Positions 24,612 through 33,800 of a stretch of 33,853 nucleotides of DNA are shown here, piece after piece. This stretch comes from Culturomica sp. (lineage in GTDB: Bacteria; Bacteroidota; Bacteroidia; Bacteroidales; Marinifilaceae). The position numbers and the translations under genes were made by a program. Position 1 is the first letter of the stretch, and each line of letters begins with the position of its first letter. The stretch is taken from NCBI GenBank assembly GCA_031262745.1, contig JAISHE010000017.1, positions 1 to 33,853 on the forward strand, given 5' to 3'. The notes beneath the pieces were generated by a model. The model did not search any database. It was not told the origin of the DNA and worked only from the letters and a program-made list of their open reading frames with translations.

Positions 24612-26798
24612 TTAATTCACTTGATTTTCAATCCTATTAACCTGTTTAACACCCTCTATATCGGCTATTTTTGCAATAAGACTGTTTAAATCTTTTGTGT
24701 TATGAATATATATATGCAAAATTCCCTCAAAGATACCGTTTTTTGTGTCAAAATGAACGGTTTGCATATTCACGTCGCTTTCTTTTGAAATCACTCCGGT
24801 TACATCGTTAACAATGCCTATCCTGTCTATACCTTTTATCTGTATTATTGCGGGAAACGACATTACTTTATGTGTTACCCATTCCACCGGCACGATTTTA
24901 TCGCCATGACTTGCCATCAATCTTATCGCTTCGGGACATTTTCTCTTGTGTACCATCACTTTACCTCCCATGCTTATTCCGACAACATCATCTCCGGGTA
25001 TGGGATTGCAACAAGGAGAAACAACTATCTCATCACCGGCTACGGAATCATGCTTTTCTTCATCTTTATGCTCGTTCTTATTGGAACGGAAGAATTGCAA
25101 TTTCCAGTATTTCATAAACTTATTGTCGGCACGCTGTTTCAGTTCAGCCACAATTTCTTCTTTTGTGATGTTCTTCTCGGCAAGACTAACGTATAAATCT
25201 TCTTTGTTTTTAAGCTTGAAGTGCGTGAGGATTTTTTTCAATGGTTCCGATGTCGGAGGCAATTCCAATTCTTTGATAATAGACTCGAAAATATGTATGC
25301 CGTATCTCACCAATTCTTTGTGATCACGACGAAATGCCGCCATAATATTCGATTTTGCTTTGGCTGTTACTACGAAATCGAGCCACTCGCGTTGCGGTCG
25401 CTGCTTGTCGCTTGTGAGTATCTCTACTTGGTCGCCACTTTGCAATTTATGGCTCATCGGTACCAACTTATGATTCACCTTTGCACCTATGCAAGTGTCT
25501 CCTATTTCGGTATGTATCTCGTAGGCAAAATCCAAAGCGGTAGCACCTTTGGGGAGAGTTTTCATATAGCCTTTGGGAGTAAAAAGACGTATCTCCTTTT
25601 CATATAAATTCATCTTGAAATCATCAAGAAAATCCAAAGCATTGGCATCTCTCAATTCAAGCATCTCTTTCATGCTTGCCAACCATTTGTCTAATTCCGA
25701 GTTGCGTTCATCCCCGTCGGTTTTATACTTCCAGTGAGCTGCCAAACCTTTCTCGGCAATTTCGTCCATACGTTTGGAGCGGATTTGCACTTCAATCCAT
25801 TGACCGGTCGGTCCCATAACTGTTAAATGCAATGCCTCGTAGCCGTTTGCCTTAGGTGTGCTAACCCAGTCTCGTATCCTTTCGGGTTTCGGATTATAAA
25901 GGTCGGTTATCAAAGAATAAATGTTCCAACACTGCCATTTCTCAGGCAATTCGGGCAATGCTTCAAAAACAATACGCACCGCAAGTATATCGTAAATCTC
26001 GTCAAAACCGATATTGCGCCTTTGCATTTTGTTCCAAACCGAGTAAACACTTTTCGTTCGGGCTGTTATCGTGTGTTTATATCCGTTTTTATTAAGACTT
26101 TCTTTTATCGGCTCAATGAAGTTTTCGTAAATTAGGGTGTTTTCTCTCTCGTAATCCCTTATTTTGTCGGCAATGACTTTATATTCTTCCGGATGTTCAT
26201 ACTTCAAACTCAAATCTTCGAGTTCGGTTTTTATGGCATGCAAACCCATACGGTGAGCCAAAGGTGCATAGATATAAAGCGTTTCTCCGGCAATCTTTAT
26301 CTGCTTGTGCATGGGCATTGACGAAAGGGTACGCATGTTATGCAAACGGTCGGCTATTTTTATTAGTATAACCCTCACATCTTCTGCAAGAGTAAGCAAA
26401 ATCTTACGAAAACTTTCGGCTTGTATGCTGCGGTTTTCGGTACTCATGACCTCACTGATCTTTGTGAGACCGTCTACAATAGAAGCTATTTTCGGACCGA
26501 AAAGTGATTCAATGTCCTCAACGGTGTAGTCCGTATCCTCAACCACGTCGTGGAGCATTGACGAAATAACGGAAGTTGTGCCCAAACCTATTTCCGAAGT
26601 AACAATCTTTGCCACCGATATGGGATGTAAAATATAAGGCTCGCCGGAACGTCGCCTCACACCTTGATGGGCTTCATTAGCAAACTTGAATGCTTTAATA
26701 ACCTTTTGTTTGTTTTCTTCCGTCGTGTTTTTAGGCAAGGAAGCCAACAAATCTTCAAAAGCACTTTTTATCAATTCTTCATCGGTCATATACTTCAA
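24612..26798 (-). CDS. RelA/SpoT-family (p)ppGpp synthetase/hydrolase
   Basis: This 728-residue long Rel-type enzyme sets the level of the alarmone (p)ppGpp. The hydrolase domain is intact (HD phosphohydrolase: H59, then H83-D84 in MLHDVVEDT). The synthetase domain follows (about 240-350, RTKSVYSVWNKM, FDEIYDILAVRIVFE), then TGS (about 395-460, IRLFTPKGYMKTLPKGATALDFAY) and a C-terminal ACT domain (about 650-728). Both catalytic halves keep their motifs, so it is probably bifunctional (Rel/SpoT-like). Its start overlaps murI by 4 bp (ATGA), tying the stringent response to the envelope cluster. Confidence 0.96.
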   Translation of the reverse strand: MKYMTDEELIKSAFEDLLASLPKNTTEENKQKVIKAFKFANEAHQGVRRRSGEPYILHPISVAKIVTSEIGLGTTSVISSMLHDVVEDTDYTVEDIESLFGPKIASIVDGLTKISEVMSTENRSIQAESFRKILLTLAEDVRVILIKIADRLHNMRTLSSMPMHKQIKIAGETLYIYAPLAHRMGLHAIKTELEDLSLKYEHPEEYKVIADKIRDYERENTLIYENFIEPIKESLNKNGYKHTITARTKSVYSVWNKMQRRNIGFDEIYDILAVRIVFEALPELPEKWQCWNIYSLITDLYNPKPERIRDWVSTPKANGYEALHLTVMGPTGQWIEVQIRSKRMDEIAEKGLAAHWKYKTDGDERNSELDKWLASMKEMLELRDANALDFLDDFKMNLYEKEIRLFTPKGYMKTLPKGATALDFAYEIHTEIGDTCIGAKVNHKLVPMSHKLQSGDQVEILTSDKQRPQREWLDFVVTAKAKSNIMAAFRRDHKELVRYGIHIFESIIKELELPPTSEPLKKILTHFKLKNKEDLYVSLAEKNITKEEIVAELKQRADNKFMKYWKLQFFRSNKNEHKDEEKHDSVAGDEIVVSPCCNPIPGDDVVGISMGGKVMVHKRKCPEAIRLMASHGDKIVPVEWVTHKVMSFPAIIQIKGIDRIGIVNDVTGVISKESDVNMQTVHFDTKNGIFEGILHIYIHNTKDLNSLIAKIADIEGVKQVNRIENQVN

Positions 26799-27637
26799 AT
26801 CTTTATCTCCTTTGCTTCAACGCCTGACCCCATAAAAACGCCTGCCATGCCGTCAAATAATTCGGCTTTTTCTGTGGTGTAGTAACTAACGGATGAGCCT
26901 TTTGATAGTTTCCGATCCATTTCCGGATGCCGTTTCAAATAGTCTTTCAAACTTTCGGCAACTATCTGCCCCTGTTCCACAACCTTCACCCCTATAGGTG
27001 TGTATTTCAAGATCACATCTTTAAGTAACGGATAATGAGTGCATGCCAACACAATAGTGTCGATTTCACCGTCTTTCTCAAAGAGCTGCTCTATATATTT
27101 TTTAACGAAATATTCCGTTCCCTCTCCCGTCAACTCGTTACTTTCCACTAACGGCACCAACATAGGGCATGCCAATTGCGAAATATGTAGATGCTCATTG
27201 CCGTAAAGTTTTTCCGCCTCCATCAAGTAGGACTCGGAAATAACCGTACCGCGTGTCCCCAATATTCCTACGTGTTTATTCACCGATATATCGGCAATAC
27301 TTTCTACGCTCGGACGTATCACTCCTAAAACTCGGCGGTTGCCGCCCCATCGTGGAAGATCGTTTTGCTGTATACTGCGCAGAGCTTTGGCTGATGCCGT
27401 GTTGCATGCTAAAATTACCAATTCGCAACCCATCTCAATTAAACGGCGAACCGCTTCCCGGGTGTAGTCGTAAACCACATCAAAGGAGCGGGTACCATAA
27501 GGATTGCGTGCATTATCTCCCAAATAGACATAATCATATTCGGGCAATAGCTTTATTACCTCTTTTAAAACGGTAAGTCCGCCATAACCCGAATCAAATA
27601 TACCTATTGGGCTAAGATGACTATTCCGGCAATCCAA
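26795..27637 (-). CDS. murI: Glutamate racemase
   Basis: MurI interconverts L- and D-glutamate; D-glutamate is needed for the peptidoglycan stem peptide. The catalytic cysteines are C78 (LACNTAS) and C199 (LACTHYPL), with D15-S16 in GIFDSGYGG. The length of 280 residues is typical. The start is TTG at 27637, inside the end of ompH (17-bp overlap), because no ATG precedes the conserved PIGIFDSG block. The stop overlaps the rel/spoT start by 4 bp. Both overlaps suggest translational coupling. Confidence 0.95.
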   Translation of the reverse strand: MDCRNSHLSPIGIFDSGYGGLTVLKEVIKLLPEYDYVYLGDNARNPYGTRSFDVVYDYTREAVRRLIEMGCELVILACNTASAKALRSIQQNDLPRWGGNRRVLGVIRPSVESIADISVNKHVGILGTRGTVISESYLMEAEKLYGNEHLHISQLACPMLVPLVESNELTGEGTEYFVKKYIEQLFEKDGEIDTIVLACTHYPLLKDVILKYTPIGVKVVEQGQIVAESLKDYLKRHPEMDRKLSKGSSVSYYTTEKAELFDGMAGVFMGSGVEAKEIKI

Positions 27638-28145
27638 GTTGTTTTTTTACTAACGGCAATATGTCCTGAGATTGTTCGGAATGATAAAGAACTCCACCTG
27701 CATTCAGGTCTAAAATATAGGTGAATCCATTAGCCTTTGCCACGCTCTGAATAGCGTTGGTAGCTTTTTCATAAATAGGACGCAACAAATCTTCCTGAGT
27801 TTTCCTCAATTCGTTTTCAGCTATTTCTTCAAAACGGCGGATACGTTCTTGCAATTCCTGTAGTTCCTGTTCTTTTGAAGTGCGGATTATTTCTGAATAT
27901 GTGTTCACATTTTTAGTATAATCCACTACTTTGGTTTGGTATTGTTCACGCAAACTTGTGCTTTCCTTTTGAACCTCTGCTTGTTTAGCTTCCAAAGTTT
28001 TACGGGCTTCTGCCATTTCGGGCATTGATGAGATCAGTTTTTCACTTTCGACATGACCGATTTTCAGTGTTTGTTGAGCCGAAGCCGTCATACCTCCTAA
28101 CATAATCATCAATACTGCTGCTACAATTTTCATTGAATTTTTCAT
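27621..28145 (-). CDS. OmpH/Skp-family periplasmic chaperone (second copy)
   Basis: Skp/OmpH proteins hold unfolded outer-membrane proteins in the periplasm and hand them to BamA. The 174-residue precursor has a signal peptide ending near ASAQ (residue 24), a beta start (KIGHVESEKL), a long charged coiled-coil pair of tentacles (about 45-135) and a returning beta strand (YILDLNAGGVLY). It is the second of two tandem ompH genes behind bamA. Its end overlaps the murI start by 17 bp. A 112-base gap with a heptamer repeat separates it from the first copy. Confidence 0.92.
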   Translation of the reverse strand: MKNSMKIVAAVLMIMLGGMTASAQQTLKIGHVESEKLISSMPEMAEARKTLEAKQAEVQKESTSLREQYQTKVVDYTKNVNTYSEIIRTSKEQELQELQERIRRFEEIAENELRKTQEDLLRPIYEKATNAIQSVAKANGFTYILDLNAGGVLYHSEQSQDILPLVKKQLGLPE

Positions 28146-28229
28146 ACTTAATATTTTAATTTAAATGTTCTTTTATTACTCTTAGGCACACCTGCCTATT
28201 TCTCTATATATATGTATTAATCTCTTCCA

Positions 28230-28255
28230 CTCTAAACTCTAATATCTATACTCTA
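28230..28255 (-). repeat. 7-bp tandem repeat (TAGAG-NN), four units
   Basis: On the minus strand TAGAG, TAGAT, TAGAG and TAGAG start exactly 7 bp apart (28255, 28248, 28241, 28234). They begin 2 bp after the TAG stop of the first ompH gene. With a period of 7, TAG appears in all three frames. A longer copy of the same repeat lies at 32126-32179. The rest of the 112-base gap is AT-rich without clear signals. Confidence 0.75.
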
Positions 28256-28257
28256 AT

Positions 28258-28788
28258 CTATTTCTCCTCCTTCTCCGGTGTGTAGCCCATCTTTCTAAGC
28301 ACCGTTGTACTCCTATCCAACTTCGGATCAAAATAAAGTATCGAACGACTCACCGATATATCCTGTATAGCTGCAAAGTTACCCTCTTTTGCTATGTCTT
28401 TTATCACCTCGTTTATTTCGTCCAATATCGGTTTAAATAACTCTTCTCTCTTTGCCGACAAATCACCTTTCGGTCCGAAATACTTTTCTTGCAATAAACG
28501 TGCCTTATTTTCTTGCTCTGCAATGTCTTTCTCACGCTTTTCTCTCATGACCGGCGTCAGAAACACTTTCTCACTGTTATACTTGCTTTGGGCTTCCGTG
28601 ATTTGCTTATAGAGTTCATCCACTTCCCCTTGCAGTTTCAAAGAATAGACGTTGAGTTCTTCCTTTGCCTTGGTGTAGTCCGGAATATTGTTCAGGATAT
28701 ACTCCATATCAACATATCCGATGCGTGTTTGTGCTTGACAGTAAAAAGCAACTGAGGACAAAAATACGAAAATTAAAAACTTCTTCAT
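28258..28788 (-). CDS. OmpH/Skp-family periplasmic chaperone (first copy)
   Basis: This is a 176-residue precursor with signal peptide MKKFLIFVFLSSVAFYCQAQ and mature start TRIGYVDMEYIL. A long coiled coil (about 35-125) and returning strands (FAAIQDISVSRSILYFDPKLD) follow, typical of Skp. The ATG at 28788 is chosen for the signal peptide; a longer frame from 28884 runs into bamA and has no family match. It lies 11 bp behind bamA, its partner in outer-membrane protein delivery. The stop codon TAG is followed by the heptamer repeat at 28230-28255. Confidence 0.94.
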   Translation of the reverse strand: MKKFLIFVFLSSVAFYCQAQTRIGYVDMEYILNNIPDYTKAKEELNVYSLKLQGEVDELYKQITEAQSKYNSEKVFLTPVMREKREKDIAEQENKARLLQEKYFGPKGDLSAKREELFKPILDEINEVIKDIAKEGNFAAIQDISVSRSILYFDPKLDRSTTVLRKMGYTPEKEEK

Positions 28789-28799
28789 ATTAAGTGCTA

Positions 28800-31379
28800 T
28801 TAAAATTCCTGACCGAGTATGAAGTGAAAACGTGAACCGGAAGCATTCTGTCTGCCCGTAACGTCGTCGAAACCATAGCCCCAATCAAAACCGAGCAATC
28901 CGAACATAGGCAGGAAGATACGTACACCCATACCGGCGGAACGGTAGAGATTAAACGGATCGAAATCCGCAAGCTTTGCCCAAGAGTTACCAGCTTCAAA
29001 AAATGCAAGTCCGTAAATCGTTGCCGACTGTGCAAGCGAAATCGGATAACGCATTTCCATTACCCACTTGGAATAAAGAGCAGCGTCCACCGCATTTGAT
29101 GCCATAAAGTTACTACCGGCATTGGTCAACGAACCGTTTTCATAACCGCGCAAACCTATGTAATCACGACCGTAAAGACTATAGCCCGACATTCCGTCGC
29201 CACCTAATTCAAATCCCTCAAAAGGTGAACGCTTATGACTATTGTAGCTACCGAGATAACCGTATTGTACGCCTGTATATAGCACCAACTTCTCATCCCT
29301 GTCAAGAGGCATAAACATCTTTCCGTTGAAAACCCACTTATGGTATTCTATCCACTTATAACGTTCCGAATCATCCAAACCTTTCGAGTCATATTCATTA
29401 TTGTCAAAAAGCGAATAAGGCGGAGTGAGCGTGATTGAAAGAGAAATATCGCTACCCTTGCGGGTGTAGATCGGATTATCTATCGAAGTTCTTTGAAGTG
29501 TGGTCTTAAAAGCAAAAGTATTGGATGTACCGTTGGAAATTATATAGTATGGCCAGTTTTTCAGATGGTAAATATTATAAGAAATTTCATTATACATAAC
29601 AAAATAGTCATCAGGCCACTTTAATCGTCTTCCGAGTCCCACACTCACACCGAATGTCGTCATCAACTGAGAAGCATCATAAATATCTTCGGCATTACCC
29701 GTGTAGTAAGAATTATAGTAACTTGAAGAATAACCCGTTTGACGCGAATAATAAGTAGACACGCTCAAAGAATTAGGTTTCTTACCTCCTAACCACGGTT
29801 CACGAAACGACATACTGAATGAAGAATAGTACTTACCGTTGGTTTGCGCCTTGAATGAAAGTGATTGACCGTCGCCCTGAGGCAAAGGACGATAGGATTC
29901 AAGATTAAAAATATTTCTTATAGAAAAGTTTGTAAACGTCAAACCGACAGAACCGATGATCATACCTGCTCCCCAACCGCCTGACACTTCTATACGATCA
30001 TTAGATTTCTCTTTCAACTTAAAATTTATGTCAACAGTACCGGTTTCATAATCCGGTTTAGGTTCCGGCACTATCTCTTCCGGTTCGAAATGACCGAGAT
30101 TTGCCAACTCTCTAACGCTTCTCACAATGTCTTCACGACTGAAAAGTTCTCCCGGATACACACGCAACTCACGGCGTGCCACATGCTCATAAGTACGATC
30201 ATTACCTTGAATAAGAACCCTGTTAATAGTTGCTTGCGGTCCCTCGAAAATGCGGATTTCCATGTTTATTGAGTCGTTACCCACAATTGTTTCCGTAGGC
30301 ATTGCTCTGAAAAACAAATAACCGTTGTTCACATAAAGCTTGTTTACCGCCGAATTTTCATCGTCCTGCAAACGTTCATTGAAATATTTCTTATTATATA
30401 CCTCACCCTTTTTGATGTTCAAAATTCTATTCAAAAATTCGCTGTCGTAAATAGTGTTACCAAGCCACGTAATGTTATTGAAATAGTATTTGCTACCTTC
30501 GTCTATATTGATGTGAAGCCTTATTCGTTTATCGGAAATTTGCTCCACACTATCGGAAATAATCATCGCATCACGGTAGCCTTTTTCGTTATATTTATCA
30601 AGCAAGTTAATCTTATCGTCATCATAATTGTTCTCTATGTATTTCGACGAACTGAAAAAGTTGCGCAAAGATTTTTCCTTAGTCTTTTTCATGCTGCGTT
30701 TAAGCACCGATGCTTTAACACCCTCGTTACCGTTTATTATGATTTTATCAATCTTGATTTTCTCTTTTCTTTCTCCGATTACGTCAAGGATCACAAAGTT
30801 ATCTTTTTCGGGGTCATCACGTTTCACAACTCTCACGCTTGTATTATAGAAACCTTTTTCTTTCAGATACTTTTCCACTATTCGTTTGATGTTGCTCATC
30901 ATATTGTCTGTTACCTGCACTCCGGGAGTTGGGTTCAAACGTTCATTCAACTTATTGATCTCGCTCTTTTTGAAACCGACATACTCGATTTTGGAAAGTT
31001 TCTGACGTTCTTTCATTGCAAGCGAAATGTAAGCATCCGAGCCTACAACGCTATCAAGAAAAAGTTCTATATCACTGAAAAGTCCGTTGGAATACAAACG
31101 TTTAATCGCTCTTGTCATTTGTTCTCCGGGTATTTTCACTTCCATTCCCTCTTTAAGGCGGGTGAGTTGCAGAATTGTTTCCGGATCATAATGATCACCA
31201 AGACCTTTTACTTCTATTTTTTTGATTGTATACGTTTTGGGATACGAATAAAACACGTCGGCAGAGTTTTGTATCTCGGTTGTCTGAGAAAAAGCCGTAA
31301 ATCGGCATATAAATAAAAACAATGCAACCGAAATCAGTGCTTTCTCCGCAATACGTTTGAAATGTATATAATAACTCAT
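28800..31379 (-). CDS. bamA: Outer-membrane protein assembly factor BamA
   Basis: BamA is the core of the machine that folds and inserts beta-barrel proteins into the outer membrane. The 859-residue precursor has a signal peptide (about 1-31, ending FSQ), a periplasmic arm of POTRA repeats (about 50-445) and a C-terminal Omp85 barrel (about 460-859). The loop-6 motif reads LRGYENG, the family's VRGF-type element, and the chain ends in phenylalanine (FILGQEF), the barrel signal. It lies between uppS (15 bp) and ompH (11 bp), the usual Bacteroidetes order. Confidence 0.97.
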   Translation of the reverse strand: MSYYIHFKRIAEKALISVALFLFICRFTAFSQTTEIQNSADVFYSYPKTYTIKKIEVKGLGDHYDPETILQLTRLKEGMEVKIPGEQMTRAIKRLYSNGLFSDIELFLDSVVGSDAYISLAMKERQKLSKIEYVGFKKSEINKLNERLNPTPGVQVTDNMMSNIKRIVEKYLKEKGFYNTSVRVVKRDDPEKDNFVILDVIGERKEKIKIDKIIINGNEGVKASVLKRSMKKTKEKSLRNFFSSSKYIENNYDDDKINLLDKYNEKGYRDAMIISDSVEQISDKRIRLHINIDEGSKYYFNNITWLGNTIYDSEFLNRILNIKKGEVYNKKYFNERLQDDENSAVNKLYVNNGYLFFRAMPTETIVGNDSINMEIRIFEGPQATINRVLIQGNDRTYEHVARRELRVYPGELFSREDIVRSVRELANLGHFEPEEIVPEPKPDYETGTVDINFKLKEKSNDRIEVSGGWGAGMIIGSVGLTFTNFSIRNIFNLESYRPLPQGDGQSLSFKAQTNGKYYSSFSMSFREPWLGGKKPNSLSVSTYYSRQTGYSSSYYNSYYTGNAEDIYDASQLMTTFGVSVGLGRRLKWPDDYFVMYNEISYNIYHLKNWPYYIISNGTSNTFAFKTTLQRTSIDNPIYTRKGSDISLSITLTPPYSLFDNNEYDSKGLDDSERYKWIEYHKWVFNGKMFMPLDRDEKLVLYTGVQYGYLGSYNSHKRSPFEGFELGGDGMSGYSLYGRDYIGLRGYENGSLTNAGSNFMASNAVDAALYSKWVMEMRYPISLAQSATIYGLAFFEAGNSWAKLADFDPFNLYRSAGMGVRIFLPMFGLLGFDWGYGFDDVTGRQNASGSRFHFILGQEF

Positions 31380-31394
31380 TTAATCTTCTTCAAA

Positions 31395-32117
31395 TTACTT
31401 TTTCAATTGCTCTCCTGTCATACCAAAACGCCTTTCTCTCGTGGCAAAATTATGAATTGCCAAATATAAATCTTCTTTTTCAAAATCAGGCCAAAATTTA
31501 TCAATAAAATACATCTCCGAATAGGCGGATTGCCATAAAAGAAAATTACTCAAACGATAATCACCCCCTGTTCTTATAATTAGATCCGGATCAGGCATAT
31601 TTACCGTTGTAAGATACTTTGAAAATTCCGCCTCATCTAAGTTTGATAAGTCGCTTATTTTGCCGTTTTTATAGTCCTCTGCAATACGTTTTGCAGCATT
31701 TGTAATCTCCCAACGTGAACCGTAACTCAATGCAAGCACCACCGTAACACCCGTGTTGACCGATGTTCTTTCAATCAACTTGTTTAAAGGTCTCATCACC
31801 GCCACCGGCATATCGCTCATATCGCCTATCACTTTCATCACCACATTATTCTTCATCAAATCCTCTTCTTCTCTTAAAATGGCATCCACCATCAAAGCCA
31901 TAAGAATATTGATTTCTTCTTGCGGGCGTTTCCAATTTTCCATAGAAAACGTGTAAAGAGTAAGGAATTTAATACCCTTTTCTCCACAGGCTTCCACCAT
32001 TTTTTTCACAGTTTCTACCCCTCTACGGTGCCCCTCACTGCGATCAAGTCCTTTTTCTTTCGCCCATCTTCCGTTGCCATCCATGATTATGGCTATATGT
32101 ACAGGTAACTTCCCCAT
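31395..32117 (-). CDS. uppS: Isoprenyl transferase (undecaprenyl diphosphate synthase)
   Basis: UppS condenses isopentenyl diphosphate in cis onto farnesyl diphosphate to make the C55 carrier lipid for peptidoglycan and O-antigen synthesis. The 240 residues carry HIAIIMDGNGRWAKEKG with catalytic D13, TLYTFSMENWKRP, LALSYGSRWEI, PDLIIRTGGDYRLSNFLLWQSAYSE (split as family blocks) and the C-terminal RERRFG. It lies between the DUF6089 gene and bamA. The heptamer repeat fills the gap upstream. Confidence 0.97.
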   Translation of the reverse strand: MGKLPVHIAIIMDGNGRWAKEKGLDRSEGHRRGVETVKKMVEACGEKGIKFLTLYTFSMENWKRPQEEINILMALMVDAILREEEDLMKNNVVMKVIGDMSDMPVAVMRPLNKLIERTSVNTGVTVVLALSYGSRWEITNAAKRIAEDYKNGKISDLSNLDEAEFSKYLTTVNMPDPDLIIRTGGDYRLSNFLLWQSAYSEMYFIDKFWPDFEKEDLYLAIHNFATRERRFGMTGEQLKK

Positions 32118-32125
32118 TATACTTC

Positions 32126-32179
32126 TTCTAAACTCTATTCTCTAAACTCTATACTCTAATAACTAAACTCTACTCTCTA
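32126..32179 (-). repeat. 7-bp tandem repeat (TAGAG-NN), eight units
   Basis: On the minus strand eight units begin exactly every 7 bp (32179, 32172, 32165, 32158, 32151, 32144, 32137, 32130). Six are TAGAG, one TAGTT and one TAGAA, with variable A/T-rich dinucleotide spacers. The first TAG is the stop codon of the DUF6089 gene, and the array fills almost the whole gap to uppS. The same repeat occurs at 28230-28255. Confidence 0.85.
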
Positions 32180-32824
32180 AAGTTCATCAAACCAATTACA
32201 ATTATCCGGTATCGGAAAACGGTAAGAAAGCGTGCAACCGAATGTAAAAAACCAATCTTTATTAAAAAAGTTCGTTTCACCCGTTTGCCAAACATCTTCC
32301 AGTAAATCCAACCTATCCGTAAACATTTTGCGCCCGTTCCATTCAACACCTGCCGAAAGTTGCCGCCAGATATTCACCTTCACACCCACTCCAAACGGTA
32401 TCACGGCATTCATCTTATCATTCGCCGACAGCATACCCGCTCCCACAAATATATAAGGCGAATACAGGGACGATTTCTTGGTCTTAGGCACAAGAAAACT
32501 GCGAAAATTAAACTCCACCACTCCCGACACCTCCAACACATCGGTTGAAAAACTCGTAGGCAACGGATCCGGCGTAGACCATTTCTTATCTTTAATATCA
32601 ATGTCTCCCGAAATACACGTCATTCGTAGAGCATAACGATTGTTAAAGTTAATACGGTAGAAACCGCCTTTGAACGACGTCATATTCTTAAAATGATTTG
32701 TATTATATTCCCCTATATAGTAGCTGCCTCCGGCAATCACACCAATCTCCGCTCCCGGTTGGGAATAAGCCCCCAAAGATAAAAACAATAGAAATATAAA
32801 GATTACAATTTTTTTATAAAACAT
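32177..32824 (-). CDS. DUF6089-family outer-membrane beta-barrel protein
   Basis: The 215-residue precursor has a signal peptide (about 1-21, ending AYSQ) and then alternating beta strands of a small barrel. The family start is AEIGVIAGGSYYIGEYN, and the sequence includes FVGAGM and FTFGCTLSYRF. It is predicted to lie in the outer membrane; its role is unknown. It is found in Bacteroidetes next to nadK, uppS and bamA, as here (2 bp behind nadK), which hints at a link to envelope assembly. Its TAG stop is the first unit of the heptamer repeat. Confidence 0.88.
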   Translation of the reverse strand: MFYKKIVIFIFLLFLSLGAYSQPGAEIGVIAGGSYYIGEYNTNHFKNMTSFKGGFYRINFNNRYALRMTCISGDIDIKDKKWSTPDPLPTSFSTDVLEVSGVVEFNFRSFLVPKTKKSSLYSPYIFVGAGMLSANDKMNAVIPFGVGVKVNIWRQLSAGVEWNGRKMFTDRLDLLEDVWQTGETNFFNKDWFFTFGCTLSYRFPIPDNCNWFDEL

Positions 32825-32826
32825 GT

Positions 32827-33729
32827 TTACAAAACATAAAAATTATCATTTCTCTTGTCTTCTCCCCAATGCAATTTTTCCCTCAAAGTCTTGTAAAAAC
32901 TGTGATTTGGAAAATGCAGCATGTTTATTTCGGATGCCCCGTAGAATATTTCTACTTCTATTTTATCGGAAAGAATATAAGTCTGAGAATCAAGACTAAG
33001 TAAAAAATCTCTCGAACGACTCATTATTTTTAAGCGTACATTTGTTGCGGAAGGCACAACCAACGCCCTCACTCCGAGATTATGAGCACATAAAGGAGTC
33101 AGCAAAATACACCGACAAGATGGCGATATAATCGGTCCGCCGCTACTCAACGAATAAGCCGTTGAACCGGTGGGTGTTGCCACAATCAAACCGTCTGCCC
33201 AATAATTTGTCAGATATTCGCTGTCCACATAAGAATAAATATTGATTAACGAGGAAGTATCGGTCTTTTGCACGCTCACCTCATTCATTGCATAATGATA
33301 ACCTTCCATATCTCCACCGTGCAACTTAACATTAAGCAGTGAACGTTTCTCCATCTTATAATTGTCGCCGGCAAGCAAATCAACTGCCGTTTCGATTTCA
33401 TCGGTAGAAAAATCCGCAAGAAAACCCAAACGTCCGATGTTCATGCCGAGTAACGGAATTGATGTATTGCAAACATAATGAACGGCATGAAGAAAAGTGC
33501 CGTCGCCACCGACACTCAAAAGTAATTCCGCACCTTTTTGCTTAAAATCGGCAAGCGTGAAAACATCATCAAACATGCCGGTGCAACCGTATTTCTGTGT
33601 GAGACTTTGATAAAAAGATTGTTCGCACAATAACTTTACCGAACGTGATTTAAGCCCGCTAAGAAGTTGGTTAATACTTGGGAAGGCTCCTTCCTCAATA
33701 GTCCTACCGTATAGTGCAATCGTCCTCAT
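32827..33729 (-). CDS. nadK: NAD kinase
   Basis: NadK phosphorylates NAD to NADP in the cytosol. The catalytic GGDGT motif is at residues 74-78 (D76). LGMNIGRLGFLADF and the NAD-binding ATPTGSTAYSLSSGGPI block are present. The length of 300 residues is normal. The ATG at 33729 gives the usual short N-terminus (MRTIALYGRT). It is the first gene of the eleven-gene minus-strand cluster, 2 bp before the DUF6089 gene. Confidence 0.97.
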   Translation of the reverse strand: MRTIALYGRTIEEGAFPSINQLLSGLKSRSVKLLCEQSFYQSLTQKYGCTGMFDDVFTLADFKQKGAELLLSVGGDGTFLHAVHYVCNTSIPLLGMNIGRLGFLADFSTDEIETAVDLLAGDNYKMEKRSLLNVKLHGGDMEGYHYAMNEVSVQKTDTSSLINIYSYVDSEYLTNYWADGLIVATPTGSTAYSLSSGGPIISPSCRCILLTPLCAHNLGVRALVVPSATNVRLKIMSRSRDFLLSLDSQTYILSDKIEVEIFYGASEINMLHFPNHSFYKTLREKLHWGEDKRNDNFYVL

Positions 33730-33743
33730 TGTGAATAATTACA

Positions 33744-33751
33744 CAAAGATA
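33744..33751 (-). promoter_or_regulatory. -7 box upstream of nadK
   Basis: TATCTTTG on the minus strand (33751-33744) fits TAnnTTTG, 14 bp before the nadK start. A -33 TTTG is not seen at the usual distance. If real, it would drive the long envelope cluster. Confidence 0.4.
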
Positions 33752-33800
33752 GTACTTTTTATTTATAGTTTAGTTATCAATGGTTTTAAGATTAGCTAAC

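Noticed and set aside
28789-28884. Longer N-terminus for the first ompH gene, starting inside bamA
   Set aside because: The extra 32 residues are a shifted-frame reading of the bamA end, and the ATG at 28788 begins a perfect signal peptide.
30513-31316. Long open frame on the plus strand opposite bamA
   Set aside because: It is the antisense of an intact bamA, rich in Phe, His and Ile from reversed codons, with no family match.
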